From positions 49,134,001 through 49,198,000 of the forward strand of contig BSBN01000809.1 of the NCBI GenBank assembly GCA_027924645.1: DNA of 64,000 bases. Reading direction: 5' to 3'. The notes under the pieces are model-generated. The model worked only from the letters and a program-made list of their open reading frames with translations, was not told the DNA's origin and ran no database searches. The first letter of the stretch is position 1. Each line of letters starts with the position of its first letter. The stretch comes from Cunninghamia lanceolata (Eukaryota > Streptophyta > Pinopsida > Cupressales > Cupressaceae). The position numbers and the translations under genes are program-made. This document shows, one piece after another, positions 11,378 through 24,822 of the stretch.

Positions 11378-12817
11378 TGTCCCCTTTTTAGCTGATGTTG
11401 TTTGCGGATGGTTTAGCCTATTCCTGACCCTCGTAGGCTAATGCACATGGTTAGGGGGTCTTCTTGAGGCAATCACCTGGTCGATGGTTGGTTTCCTGGA
11501 TTCAGTTGGATGGAAAAAATAAGGGAGATAATAATTAAATTAATTATTTGTAAGGTTATTAAATAAATAAATATTATAAAGTGACCTTATATTTAATTAA
11601 TTTAATAAAGTGACTTAAATAAATATTATTACATAAAGTCACTAAAATAAAATAATATTATTTTTCTAGAAGCTTCTTGAAGTGGGATTGAAAAAGTATA
11701 AAGGAAGGGGCAAGGCAAGCTTCCGGGCATCCGATTATTGACATTTGCATTTGATGAGTTTTGTGGAGCGAAGGGTTTCTGCATATTTGGTCTTTGGGAA
11801 CGGAAACTCCCATAGATTAGCATAACTGAGGTGGTGAAATATCCTCCGAAGGGTTGCAAATTGGAAGGGATACTTCAGTCCTTTCATTTGTGCTTAAATC
11901 TACAGTGTTAACAGGGGTTTGGAGGTATCAATTTGCATATCAGAAGTTTTCCTATTGGCTGCTATAGTGTTTGCTACAATGTTTTGCTACAGTACGCTAT
12001 AGTGTTTTTGCTACAGTAGCGCTACAGTGTGAGCTATAGTGATTGCTACAGTGCACGCTACAATGTTTTGCTACAGTGATTTGCTACAGTACGCTACAGT
12101 GTTGCTACAGTGTCGTGAACAGTAACGCTACAGTACGGGGCAGCTAGGAGAGGGTTTCAATTTGGGTTTGGAAGGGACTCTTTTCCTTGGTTGATGAGAA
12201 GGTTGGGTGCTACACTTGAGAGGCACGATTGGGGCTTGAGAGGGATGTTTATGAGCTATTTTGAGGCTGCCATTCCTTCATCTTTGTCATCGATTCACAG
12301 CAACTTACATTTTCAGGTTCTTTCATGAGTTAGCATCTTTATATCAGCATTGTTTCATAGTTGTCATTTTAGGAGTTGCATAAAATTGTAGAGCCAAGAG
12401 TCTTGGCCATTCATATCAGCATTGTATTAGACAATATATCTCAATAAAGGAGTGATAAGTTGTAGGCCATCTATTTGATGTAATGTGCATATTAATATCC
12501 ATCATGATTAGCATAATAGTATGCATGCCAAGTGTTTGACAAAGTGTCAATTGGCTGTAGGTGTGCATTTCATGTCTAATTTTCATGTATATGTATCAAA
12601 AATACTAAAAGAGAAGTCATATATGTATTTAGATTAATGCTTAGACATTATAGTTTGGATTTATGAGCATTTAGAATACTCAGCTATCATTATCAAGCAA
12701 AAATATCAGACTGAAAACACAGACCAGCAAGCATTGGGTTTACATCAGAAGTGTTTGACAATATTCCTTGAGCCTCTAATCAGCAAAATAAGGTCTGAAA
12801 TAGCAAGGGATATTACA
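11373..12817 (+). repeat. Right (3') LTR of the non-autonomous element
   Basis: A 1,445-bp near-identical direct copy of 6348-7780 with the same TG...CA ends, TATA box (11697-11704) and CTACAGT cluster (11960-12136). The 12 extra bases fall in that cluster. Confidence 0.92.
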
Positions 12818-12822
12818 CGTAC
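12818..12822. repeat. Target site duplication, right copy
   Basis: CGTAC directly follows the ...ATATTACA end of the right LTR and matches 6343-6347. Confidence 0.9.
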
Positions 12823-15318
12823 CTGTCAAAGATATGCCAATAAGATATGGAAATCATTCTTTGAGAAGTTAAATGAAACAAGAAGATGTCAACGATTTGT
12901 TGAATTGATAAAAAATCTAAAATTCAAGCCCATTATGAAGATTCTTGGCCTAAGAACATCAGATGCTTCAAGTGAAAAATCAATTGTAAAGAATCTAATG
13001 AGTGCATATGAGAGTGTAGGTTCCACCTCATGCACCAAGGATAGTAATGTCATATGACATGTCATTATGTCGACAATAATAAGCCAACAAACAAATCAAG
13101 CTCACCTCATTAGAAAAACAAGTGAAGCATTGAAAATAAGTAGAAAAACTCTAATGAGAGTTGTTGGAAGGCATGAAAGAGTTGAGGATCCAAATATTGA
13201 TGAATTGTGGGCATTCTCTGGGATACTCCCACGAAAAGATAAAGTTGTTGTTGAAGCTTTAAGATCCCTCATTGAAGAATTTTGGAAAAATAACACAAGG
13301 GTATCTCCTAATGCAAGAGATGTTGTAAGAAGGAGATTTGGTTGTCGAAACCATGAGCCACATTACATTTTTTGGATATGAATCAAACACAGTTTTATAA
13401 GAAATTTCAAGAGATGTATCCTCAAATCAAAATTAGTCAAAGGTATTTTGAAATGGTAAAGCATTTTTATGTCAAAATAAATCACACACGCACAACTTGT
13501 TGTTGTAGATTACATATTGAGTTTTCTAATCATTATGATGTTTATAGATATATATGTGTAGATTTGCATACTAATGATGTTTTACAGTAGTGTAATATAA
13601 AGTACCCACCTAGATCTTCAAGGGATTTCATATCAATCATCTTATGTCAAAGAGTAGATGGTCAATTATTCTATAAGAACTTATGCTTGGATGGCACGTG
13701 TGACCATTATGGTAGGTTGCAATAATTGCCAATTTGTGAACATATGGAGAAAACATGTGCAATTGGGAATGAACTATTAATTTTTAGAAAATATAAGACA
13801 TTGGCATATAGTCTAAAAGATGGTAAAGAAGTAAAAAGGTGTGAATTGGTCATTGAAAAGATTGGACAGTGTATCAGTTTATCTCTATTTTCTGAGAGAA
13901 TATAGTTTACGAGTATGCAAGGCATACCCATAGAGCTCAATGGTTGGACTTGCAATTCAAGTTATACAAGGACACTTTCCATTTGATACCATCATTTTGG
14001 TTGTTGAATTTGTAGAGAACTACATACTACAGCCATAGAATTAGGTGCAATCATAGTATTACAACTCTACGCAGGTTACTATATTTGTGCATATAGTAGT
14101 CATTCATGCAGATGACAGTATAGAGGATGATAAGAAGATCTTGAGGGAGTATCATTTTTATATTAGTGATAATAGCACACATTCTATAGAGTTCGTGCAA
14201 GGCTTCTTTCAGATGTTCTACTGTGATTTGGCTAGCAGGAACATATCATTTGATCAGCATATCATATGGTCAAATAATTGTGCATCACAATTTAAGAACT
14301 AGTGGATGTTCTATTGGTTGAGCAGGATGCATAGGATGAATGGTGTTCAACATATGTGGAATTTTGTGAGTACGAGAACAAAGAGCATTAGCACAAGAAG
14401 AGTTGAAGTACAAAGATAATGCAAAGTTGACAGATGTGACATCTATTGTCGAATGGTGTAATGCTAAAATGGGTCCAAGTAATGAAGGTAAGTCTATAGT
14501 TTGTAGATATTTTTCGTTGGTTGATGATACTAACATTTCAAAATATGAGGATTGTTGTACATTGACAGGATCGAGTGAGCTACACTCTTTTAGAAGCTCT
14601 AATGCAGGTTCATGGAGTATTCATATGCGACGGATGGTATGCTTTTGTTCTTCATGTATAGATCAATCTTGGTATGATTATGAGTCAAAGGAGTGGGTCA
14701 ATGAATGGCGCACAAGAAGCCTAAGCCCGGTTGACACGTATCGACTCCCAGCAGCACTACAACTCACAGAGATTGAATCATCAGTTGACTTTGACCATGT
14801 TTCAAAACTAGTTCAACCAAGTATTATCAGCATTCAAATTTAATATTAAAATTCAATATTCCATCTTATTTTGTAGTTTTTTTGTATTGTTGACTATATT
14901 CATCAAACTAAATGCACATATCAATGCAAGGCATGTTTATGCAGTTATTGCAGCTGAAGACAATGAATAAGGAACATATTATTATTATTTGTGTCATTGT
15001 GTTGAGGCAAAAAAGAAATTAGATACCCTTGATATAGATGGAGAAAACATCAAGTATCCTATAGGATCAGTGATTGTTATTGGAACATGGCTTAGAAGGT
15101 ACCCACTGAAGAAGTCTGATGTGTGGTTGTTCGAGGACATTGGCACACATAGGAAGATTCTTCATTATTCTAACCTTGTTGTGGAATCAAACATTTATTT
15201 GATCAAATATGGGGGTAGACCATTGAATAGGACCTTGTGGAAGGTTCGTGAGTCTGACCACGAGGCAATACTCGACACAATAAAGAGTAGAGAAGACCCG
15301 ACTAGTTCATTAGATTGA
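12823..15318 (+). pseudogene. Right half of the split gene; transposase-like uncharacterised family
   Basis: The frame continues from the left half (CQRYANKIWKSFFEKL) to a TGA at 13055, resumes in the same frame to 13381, shifts at a six-T run near 13365, and goes on (MNQTQFYKKFQEMYPQIKIS) with stops near 13588 and 13725. Visible landmarks are paired Cys in CLDGTCDHYG near 13690, an acidic segment HADDSIEDD near 14100, and IIWSNNCASQFKN near 14275, which resembles the D-N-C-x-x-Q-F motif of uncharacterised transposase-like (RNase H fold) proteins. Further on come SSCIDQSWYDYESKEWVNEW near 14660 and a final module (YLCHCVEAKKKLDTL ... VIVIGTWLRRYPLKK) at 14980-15318. A possible further exon lies at 15488-15543 (acceptor GCAG, donor GTAAGG). 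Family and function are not established. Stops show it is dead. Confidence 0.55.
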
Positions 15319-15789
15319 ATCAATGGAATGCATAAAGGTATGTTATTTTTCTTTGCTATCCTCATTTTACCTTCTATATTTTTGACACCTATCTTACCTT
15401 CTTATATGTGCTTCTTGGTCCTAGTTGATTAGCTTCATTTCATTATAGAGTTCATTGGTGTACTCATTTTATCTAATTTGCATGCAGGATTTGAGTATGA
15501 TGGAGGTAGGCATAATCCTTATGAAGTTGCCTTTGGAAGGAAAGTAAGGTAGGTTTTCATGATTATTTCACAATGATAAGTCCTTTAGTTACTATTTCAT
15601 AATGAGTTTTAATGATGTTACTATGAGTTTTAATGACAACCCCTCATTTGTTTCTTCACATTTGGTGCTAACAATTGATAGCAGTGGTAAGGGCATCCTT
15701 AATTGATGCCCTACAACACATTAGATCAAGTGAGAACACCTTTATAGTACTAATTTTTCATCTACTATGAAGGTATTAGGACCAAATTT

Positions 15790-16220
15790 TTACATTTAGC
15801 ATTTGGGGCCAAACAGATGGTGCCAATGCATCTGGTTGGGTGGGTAAATTCTATGGGAGATGTCTTTTTTGTGGTGAAGCCTCCTAGTAGTTATCAGATA
15901 CGTTGAATGGAGACAATCTCTGAAGAGCCTAAGACAGAAAAAGGTGTCAAACTTTGGACCAACTATTATGTCAAACCGTGACACCTAGGAACATCTTCTT
16001 TGCATGAACAAGCGGATGTCAAGTCCACCTACAAATATCTATCTCAATTTTTTTTAAATCAATTTCGTTTGTCTATGGTGGCAAGGAACGCATTGTTCTA
16101 AAATGCTTTAGTTTCATGCAGTGGAAAGGTGTTAGGAGTGAGATTTTACATTCCACAACTCATGGGGCTGAACTGATAGCGCCAACACATTAGCTTGGGT
16201 GGGTAAATGCTATGGGAGGT
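15790..16220 (+). repeat. Left inverted arm of the fold-back element
   Basis: About 430 bp, roughly 80-85% similar by eye to the reverse complement of 17728-18159, with a few one-base gaps. It contains the same word order as the internal 359-bp units, so it is a diverged outermost unit of the array. Confidence 0.75.
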
Positions 16221-17727
16221 CTCATTTTGTTCACAAAGTGTCCCAGTCATTCAGGGCAGCAGGCTACTAGTAAAGTCACTTAAGATCCCTAAGAGCAAAA
16301 TATTGCCAAACTTTGATGGAGCAGTTCTTAGAATTCATGGCATATGGGAATGTTTTGTTTAGACCTACAGGTACATGTGGGGTCCATCCACAATAACCTC
16401 TCTTAGTTTTGGTCAACTCCAATCCGTTTGACCGTGCCAAAATCAAATGCATTCTTGCAAAATGCTTCAGTTTCATGAAGTGGAAAGGTGCTAGGAGTGA
16501 GATTTTGCATTCCACTACTCGTGGGGCCAAACTGACAATGCCAACACATCAAGGTTGGTAGGTAAATGCTAGGGGAGGTCTCATTTCATGCACCAAGTGT
16601 CTCATTCGTTTCAGGCAGCAGGCTACCGACAAAGTCACTTAAGATCCCTAAGAGCAAAAAACTACCAAACTTTGATGGAGTAGTTGTTAGAATTTGTGGA
16701 TGCTGGGAATGTTTCATTTAGACCTAAAGGTGCACATGGGGTCCATCCATAATAACCTCTCTCAGTTTTTCTCAATTCCAATTCATTTGACCATGCCGAA
16801 ATCAAATGCATTCTTCTAAAATGCTTCAGTTTCATGCAGTGGAAAGGTGCTAGGAGTGAGATTTTGCATTCCATAGGTTGTGGAGCTAAACTAACTATGC
16901 CAACATGTTAGGGTGGGTGGGTAAGTGATAGGGGAGGTCTCGTTTCATGCACCAAGTGTCTCAGTCATTCCAAGTTGCAAGATACCAGCAAAGTCGAAAG
17001 GTGCTAGGAGTGAAATTTTGTATTCCATAGGTTGTGGGGCTGAACAGACTGTACCCACACATTAAGGTGGGTGGGTAAATTCTAGGGGAGGTTTTTTTTT
17101 GTGCACCAAGTGTCTCAGTCATTCCGAGCTGCAAGCTACCAATAAAGTTAAAAGGTGCTAGGATTGAAATTTTGCATTCCACAAGTCGCGGGACCAAACT
17201 GACTATGCCAACATGTCAAAGTGGGCGGGTAAATGCTAGGGGAGGTCTGGTTTCATGTGCCAAGTGTCTCAGTCATTCCTAGCTGCAAGCTACCATCAAG
17301 GTCGAAAGGTTCTAGGAGTGAAATTTTGCATGCCACATGTCGTGGGGTTGAACCGACTACGCCAGCACATTGGGGTGGGCAGGTAAATACTAGGGGAGGT
17401 CTCGTTTCGTGCACCAAGTGTCTTAGTTATTTCAGGTTGCAAGCTACCGACAAAGTGGAAAGGTGTTAGGAGTGAAATTTTGCATTCCATAGATCATGGG
17501 GTCAAACTGACTATGCCAACACGTCGGGTGGGTGGGTAAATGCTAGGGGAGGTCTCATTTCGTGCACTAATTGTCTCAGTTGTTCTGGGTTGCAAGCTAC
17601 CAGCAAGGTCGAAAGCTGCTAAGAGTGAAAATTTGTATTTCATAGGTCATGGGGCTGAACCAACTATGCCAACGCATCAGGGTGGGCAGCTAAATGCTAG
17701 GGGAGGTCTTGTTTCATGTGCCAAGTG
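16131..17727 (+). repeat. Tandem array: two 359-bp units then four ~154-bp units
   Basis: Anchoring on GCTAGGAGTG gives unit starts at 16131, 16490, 16849, 17003, 17157, 17311, 17465 and 17618. Spacings are 359, 359, 154, 154, 154, 154 and 153. The short unit is the long unit lacking about 205 internal bases, so a deletion arose once and the short form then amplified. A partial unit meets the inverted arm at 17728. Confidence 0.85.
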
Positions 17728-18159
17728 CCCCCCTAGCATTTACCCACCCACCCTAATGCATTGGTGTTGTTGGTTTAGCCCCATGAGCTATGGAATGTAA
17801 AATCTCACTCCTAGCACCTTTCCGCTGCATGAAACTGAAGCATTTTGGAACAATGTGTTCCTTGCCACCATAGGCAAATGAAATTGATTTTAAACAAATT
17901 GAGGTAGATATTTATAGGTGGACATGACATCCACCTATACATGCAAAGAAGATGTTCCTAGGTGTCATGGTTTGATGGAACAGCTAGTCCAAATTTTGAC
18001 ACATTTTTTTGTCTTAAGGCTCTTCAGAAATTGTCTACATTCGATGTAGCCGATAATGACTAGGAGGCTTCACCACTGAAAAGACACCTCCTCTAGCATT
18101 CACCCACCCATCCTAACGCATTGACACAATCAATTTGACCCCATGAGGTATGGAATGTG
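17728..18159 (-). repeat. Right inverted arm of the fold-back element
   Basis: Begins CCCCCCTAGCATTTACCC and ends near TGGAATGTG. It is the reverse complement of the left arm. Confidence 0.75.
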
Positions 18160-18166
18160 TTCTAAT

Positions 18167-19225
<1,059 letters not shown>

Positions 19226-19640
19226 TTGGTTTTGAGCATATGCTCCTGCATCAACAAGGCAGGTGAACTATTTGACATGATGCCTCAAAGAAATGTTGTC
19301 TCATGGAATGCAATTGGCGAATGTAAATCCAAATTCCACAACCTTATCCACCATCCTCCTTGTCTATGGCAAAATGGAATCTTCAAAACACGTTATAGAC
19401 AACCATCAAAGCATAAAGGATATAGGAATTTTGTCACATGTTGTCTTTGCAGCTGCCCTTTTAGACATGTATGCAAAGTGTGGAACCATAGACAAGGCAT
19501 GTGAATAGTTTGGCATGACACCTCAAAGAAATGTTGTCTCATGGAATGCAATGATTACAAGATATATGCACAAAATGGATTTTTTGATAAGGCTTTCGAA
19601 ACTTTCAAGCAAATGCATTTGGTAGGTATAAAACAAATGT
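19226..19640 (+). pseudogene. PPR pseudogene fragment
   Basis: Reads as PLS-type PPR in shifted frames: ELFDMMPQRNVVSWNA near 19260-19310, then VNPNSTTLSTILLVYGKM, SIKDIGILSHVVFAAALLDM and YAKCGTIDKACE up to 19508, where a TAG stops it. Further PPR text (MTPQRNVVSWNAMITRYMHK) runs to about 19640. PPR proteins bind organellar RNA; this piece is far too short and is broken. It matches the units at 20740-22800. Confidence 0.75.
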
Positions 19641-20739
19641 AGAACTTGGTGAAATAAGGATATGAAAAGCATCTAGAAACCATATAGAAGGTGAAATGAG
19701 GATATACAAATCATGCCAAACATGTCTCTCTCCCTATGTCTCTCTCTCTTTCCCTCTTCCTCATGTTCTGCTCTTTCTGTAACCCATATAGATGGTGAAA
19801 TGAGGCTATGCTAGACCTATAGAAGGTGAAATGAGGATATAACGTCAAACATATCATCTCCCTCTCGGTCTCTCTCTAAGTCTCTCCCTAACTAAACATA
19901 TAATGTCAAACATATATCTAAGGTGAGATGAAGGTAGGAAAATGATGTCAATAGAAGGTGAAATGAGGATATGTCTAACATGTAAGATGAGAAATTATCT
20001 ATGATTATCATATCAAATCTAGTAGTTTCAATATCATGATTGTTATTAGATGTATACAAAAAGAAGAGTACAACAAATATATCAACTAACACTTAGCATC
20101 AATCTAATCATTTAGCATAAACAAATTATATTTCCTTATATGATTCAAACTATGAATTGTTAGATTCATCTAAAAAAACTTATAAATGCCTAAATGATAA
20201 ATCCTATGATTGGATGCACCTTTCCTTGTACCCACCATTCTCCTAACAAAAATGCTTTATTTTATGTTTCATATTCCATATTTTTCTTAACATGAAAGTG
20301 TAAAATTTAACTAATAATTTATACACAAAAACTAATTATATGAAAACCATATCATAAGTTGTTACAAATAGGTTCACAATATGTTTATTTGTTAGAAAAA
20401 TAAAAGTTAGCTTCAATATTCATAATTCAACAATTGTTTCTTGGATTCAATTGTCCAGGAAATAATTCATATTAACTTTCTAGAAAATTCTTTTGAGAAT
20501 AAAGTTTGTCTTTGCACCCCAACATGGACAATATTGGTTGATAAAAAAAATTATAATACTAAGGGATCAAAATTCAAACACATTGCATACCTTACCTAAT
20601 GTGTTGCAAATTCAATTCAGGTTACAAGTATACTACCCAAAAAGAAATTCACAAAATTCTTAAGATTTACAATTTACTCATGAATATTATATTCTTCACC
20701 AAGATTATAATTCTAACTAACCTTATAATTCTAAGCATA
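19641..20739. other. AT-rich gap with dispersed short repeats
   Basis: The words GAAGGTGAAATGAGGATAT or close variants occur near 19691, 19792, 19815 and 19953, and one more copy near 18310. The remainder (20000-20735) is AT-rich with no gene signal. Confidence 0.5.
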
Positions 20740-22800
20740 AAGGATATGGGAAATTTTTCAAATGTTATAGTTGCAACTGCCCTAGTAGACATGTATGCAA
20801 ATTGTCGAAGCATAGACAAGGCATGTGAATTGTTTGACAGAACACCTCAAATAGATGCCATCTCATGGAATGCAATAATTGCAAGATATGCACAAAATGG
20901 ATTTGTTGATAAGGATCTAGAAACTTTCAAGCAAATTTGATTGGCAGGTGTAAATCCAAATTCTACAACCTTAACCAACATCCTCCCCACCTATGTCAAA
21001 ATGGGATCTTTAGAACATGGTATGGACATCCATCAAAGCATAAAGGATATGGGAATTTTGTCAGATCGGTTGCAGTTGCAACTACCCTAGTAGACATGTA
21101 TGCAAAGTGTGGAAGCATAGACAAGGCACGTGAACTTTTTGATAGAACACCTCAAAGAGATGCCATCTCATGGAATGTAATAATTGGAAAATATGCACAA
21201 AATGGATTTGTTCATAAGGCTTTAGAAACTTTCAATAAAATGCGATTGGTAGATGTAAAGCCAAATTCCACAACCTTAGCCATATCCTCCTTGCCTATGC
21301 CAAAATGGGATCTTTGGAATAAGGTATGGACATCCATCAAAGCATAAAGGATATAGGAATTTTGTCAAATTTTTTGTAGTTGCAATTACCCTAGTAGACA
21401 TGTATGCAAAGTGTGAAAACATAGACAAGGCACATGAACTGTTTGACAAAACACCTCAAAGGGATGCCATCTCATGGAATTCAATAATTACAAGTTATGC
21501 ACAAAATGGATTTGTTAATAAGGCTTGAGAAACTTTCAAGAAAATGCAATTGAGAGGTGTAAAGCCAAATTCCACAACCTTAGCCAATATCCTCCCTTCA
21601 TATGCCAAAATGGGATCTTTGGAACATGGTATGGACATCCATCAAAGCATAAAGGATATGGGAATTTTGGCAAATCTTGTAGTTGTAACTGCCCTAGTAG
21701 ACATGTATGCAAAGTGTGAAAGCATAGACAAGGTATGTGAACTATTTGAAATGATGCCTCAATGAAATTCCATCTCATGGAATGCAATGATTGCAAGATA
21801 TGCAAAAAATGGATTTTTTGATAATGCTTTATAAGCTTTCAAGCAAATACAATTGGTGGGTGTAAAGCCAAATTCGACAACCTTAGCCAGTATCCTCCTT
21901 GATTATGCCAAAATGGGATCTTTGGAACACGGTATGGACATCCATCAATGCATAAAAGATATGGGAATTTTGTTAAATGTTGTAGTTGCAACTGCCCTTA
22001 GAGACATGTATGCAAAGTGTGGAAGCATAGACAAGGCACGTGAATTGTTTGGCATGATGCCTCAAAGAAATGTTGTCTCATGGAATGCAAGGATTGCAAG
22101 ATATGAACAAAATGGATTTTTTGATAAGGCTTTAGAAACTTTCAAGAAAATTCAATTGGCATGTGTAAAGCCAAATTCCAAAACCTTAGCCAACATCCTC
22201 CTTGCCTATACAAAAATAATATCTTTGGAACACAGTATGGACATCCATCAAAGCATCAAGGATATAGGAATTTTTTCAAATATTGTAGTTGTAACTACCC
22301 TACAAGACATATATGCAAAGTGTGGAAGCATATACAAGGCATGTGAACTATTTGACTAGATGCCTCAAAGAAATGTTGTCTTATGGAATTCAATGATTAC
22401 AAGATATGCATAAAATGGATTTTTCATAATGCTTTAGAAACATTCAATAAAATGCACAAAAGAAACTTTCAACCAAATGCAATTGCCACTTCTAAAACCA
22501 AATTACACAACTTTATCCAACATCCTCCTTTTCTATGCTAAAATGGGATCTGGTGAACAGGGTGTGGACAACCATCAAAGCATAAAAGATATAGGAATTT
22601 TGTCACATGTTGTATTTGCAACTTCCCTTATAGACATGTATGCAAAGTGTGGAAGCATAGACAAGGCACGTGAACTATTTGACATGATGCCTCAAAGAAA
22701 TGCATAGTCTCATGGAATGCAATGATTGCAAGATATGCACAAAATGGATAATTTGAAATGATTTATAAACTTTCAAGAAAATGCAAATTGGCACGTGTAA
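20740..22800 (+). pseudogene. PPR pseudogene: seven ~303-bp PLS-triplet units in tandem
   Basis: Each unit reads in order S (DIHQSIKDMGIL), P (NVVVATALVDMYAKCGSIDK) and L (NVVSWNAMIARYAQNGF), followed by the KPNSTTLAS linker. The VDM codon falls at 20791, 21095, 21400, 21703, 22006, 22309 and 22635, giving spacings of 304, 305, 303, 303, 303 and 326. A 303-bp unit is 101 residues, the length of one P-L-S triplet. Stops and one- or two-base shifts at the 304, 305 and 326 intervals make the array non-coding. No start with a targeting peptide and no E or DYW end is attached. Expected family role: organellar RNA editing or processing. Confidence 0.85.
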
Positions 22801-23043
22801 AACTAAATTCCTATAATGATAATTGATCATCATATTAAATATTTAATGTAAACTGTCATATACATAATTTCATGAACATAATATCTAGTCTATATATAAA
22901 TCCATATAGGCATGTACAAACAAAGCCATATAGGCATATACAAAGATAGACATCGGAAACATACAACAGTATGTATACAAATCCATCTAGGCATACAAAA
23001 AAATATCCCAAAATCTAGTTTCCTATGAACTACTATGAAATAA
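22801..23043. other. Short AT-rich gap
   Basis: Contains repeated CATATAGGCAT words at about 22907-23000. No gene is seen. Confidence 0.4.
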
Positions 23044-24822
23044 TCAGCGGCCCTTGCTTGGCTGTGAAGATGGAGAGCTAATCATTGACTCATCATATCT
23101 CTTTCGTCGACTAGACCTCCTCGACAAAGATTTTTGTAGCTCCACCTGTTAATACAATCAAACAATATGCACGTTAATATAGAAAATATGAAATATATAA
23201 CATCACATATGTAATTGATCACTTACTACTAGTTGATGATCCCTCTTGGTCATCTTTTCTCTCTCTTTGTCTGTAGCTGGATGGGTTGGAGTTGTGACCT
23301 CTTGTGAGAAGCATCAAGAAGCAAAATTGATTAAACATAAATATCATTTATGTACATCAAATGACATGAGATAAAACAAGAAATACAAAATGACATTTAC
23401 ATGTTGCTGGCTCATACCTTGGTCAAAGGATTTGAAGACAACACAGCTACAGCAATGCCTGCCTCTACTAACTCATGAAGATGAGGAGTCTCCATATTCA
23501 ACATCTAAAAATAAAGTTCAAGGTTAAATGACCAAAATAGATACATAACATTATTTAAATGCATAATGATTATAAATGGTTAAATTTACCTCTGTAAAAG
23601 TGGTTTTGCATCCAAGGGACCAAGGAAATCATGGAGGTGTTGGTGAAGCTCCCTGTTGAAACTATCAAATTGTCACTAAATAAGATTACCATTGATATAT
23701 GTACTATATTTATGATCATGTGATAAATTACATACCTATTGACTTGACCTCCTCTCATAACCCACCACTGGATGGCTAATAGAGGTAGGATGAAGACTCT
23801 GACCCTAGAACTCATTGTGCAAACAATTACATACATTAATTATGACTTATAATATAGATAGTCATATAAAATTAATTACAAATTTTAAATATGAATATAT
23901 TAAATCAAGATGAACCTTGTGAAAAATTACTTGGGAGTCAATACCAAACATATGTTGTAAGACATCATCTGTGAGAACAAGATCATCTAATATGGATGTG
24001 TCCATCACTGGCTACTGCCCCTGCATTGAAACATCTTGTCGAGAGTCCTACCAAGAGTCATGCGTCCCGTAATCACACAAGTTCCCACATGAAATGCAAA
24101 TATGTGGGGACAAATGATGCCTACTACTCTCACCCTCATTAGCTTGGGTGAGATTATCATCGTGTTGTGCTAGATATTGCGTGAGAGAACTCAATGAATG
24201 CAGTGTCTCCACCTCAACACTCTTCTTCAAAATTGAAGGGAGTGACACACGTGTTGGCCTCATCATGGATCTAGGTACACAGTTTTTGTCTCATTGTGCT
24301 CCCTCTCTATCTTGCACAAAGCCACCACCTCTTCCTTGGAACTCTCAAATGTCAAAATAATTAGGAATCTTCTTGAGGATGAACTCACAATAGATTTTCC
24401 TCAAGAAATATTGTGGCACCTCATTGTTGTTACATGGATGCTTGTCAAACACCATGTACCATCTATCTCAAAAGTTTTGGGATATATCTTCATTCCTACA
24501 CCAATGAATCAGGAAGTGTTCACAAGTCTCTTCTAATGTTTGGCCAATTTTAGAATTGATAAATTGTGAACATAATTCAAATTTTGTAATTATTTGGTCC
24601 TTCACTTGTTCATAAGACAATTTCTCAGCATAGTATTGCTAACACCTCTCCCTATAGTCATTCCATTCAATGATTTGGTTTGTCACTGATTCAATGTGAG
24701 AAACAATCACTTCTAATGACTTGGCAAGTGCTCTCCTACAATCGGTGCTTACACTTGGACTATTTAAAGTTTCAATTAGGGTTTGAAGATGTTTTTTGTT
24801 TTCTTCAATTTGCCCTTACTAG
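23044..24822 (-). pseudogene. Decayed multi-exon gene, unrecognised
   Basis: On the minus strand several exon-like pieces with good splice borders can be seen. The last exon, 23044-23145, follows an acceptor TTAACAG, encodes VELQKSLSRRSSRRKRYDES and stops at 23044. An exon at 23227 to about 23299 has donor GTAAGT. One at 23418-23514 has acceptor TTTTTAG and encodes METPHLHELVEAGIAVAVL. One near 23590-23690 encodes FNRELHQHLHDFLGPLDAK. A long exon at about 23930-24300 carries a Cys pair (HICISCGNLCDYG) but also two stops (24037 and 24001 region). Farther upstream, 24540-24800 reads LAKSLEVIVSHIESVTNQII and LSYEQVKDQIITKFELCSQF. The family is unknown to me; a transposase-derived gene is one possibility. 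The two stops in one exon argue that it is dead. Confidence 0.45.

Larger units (their letters stand above)
6348..12817 (+). mobile_element. Complete non-autonomous LTR retrotransposon encoding one large unknown protein
   Basis: A full 6,470-bp insertion: LTR 6348-7780, Met-type primer site, one long reading frame 7847-11377, polypurine tract, LTR 11373-12817, and matching 5-bp target copies CGTAC. No protease, RT, RNase H or integrase motif is visible in any frame, so it must have been moved by another element's enzymes. By eye the two LTRs differ at roughly one position per 70-100 bases over the first 500 bases, so the insertion is fairly recent compared with its host gene, which was already decayed. 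Confidence 0.9.
15790..18159. mobile_element. Fold-back type element with long inverted arms and internal tandem array
   Basis: The left arm (about 15790-16220) aligns base for base, as reverse complement, with the right arm (17728-18159). Shared landmarks include GTGGTGAAGCCTCCTAG, CACCTAGGAACATCTTC and GGTGGCAAGGAAC. Between them lies a tandem array related to the arms. No transposase frame is present. The right border abuts a PPR fragment, the left border non-PPR sequence. A MULE/fold-back class is likely, but the target duplication could not be assigned by eye. Confidence 0.75.
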
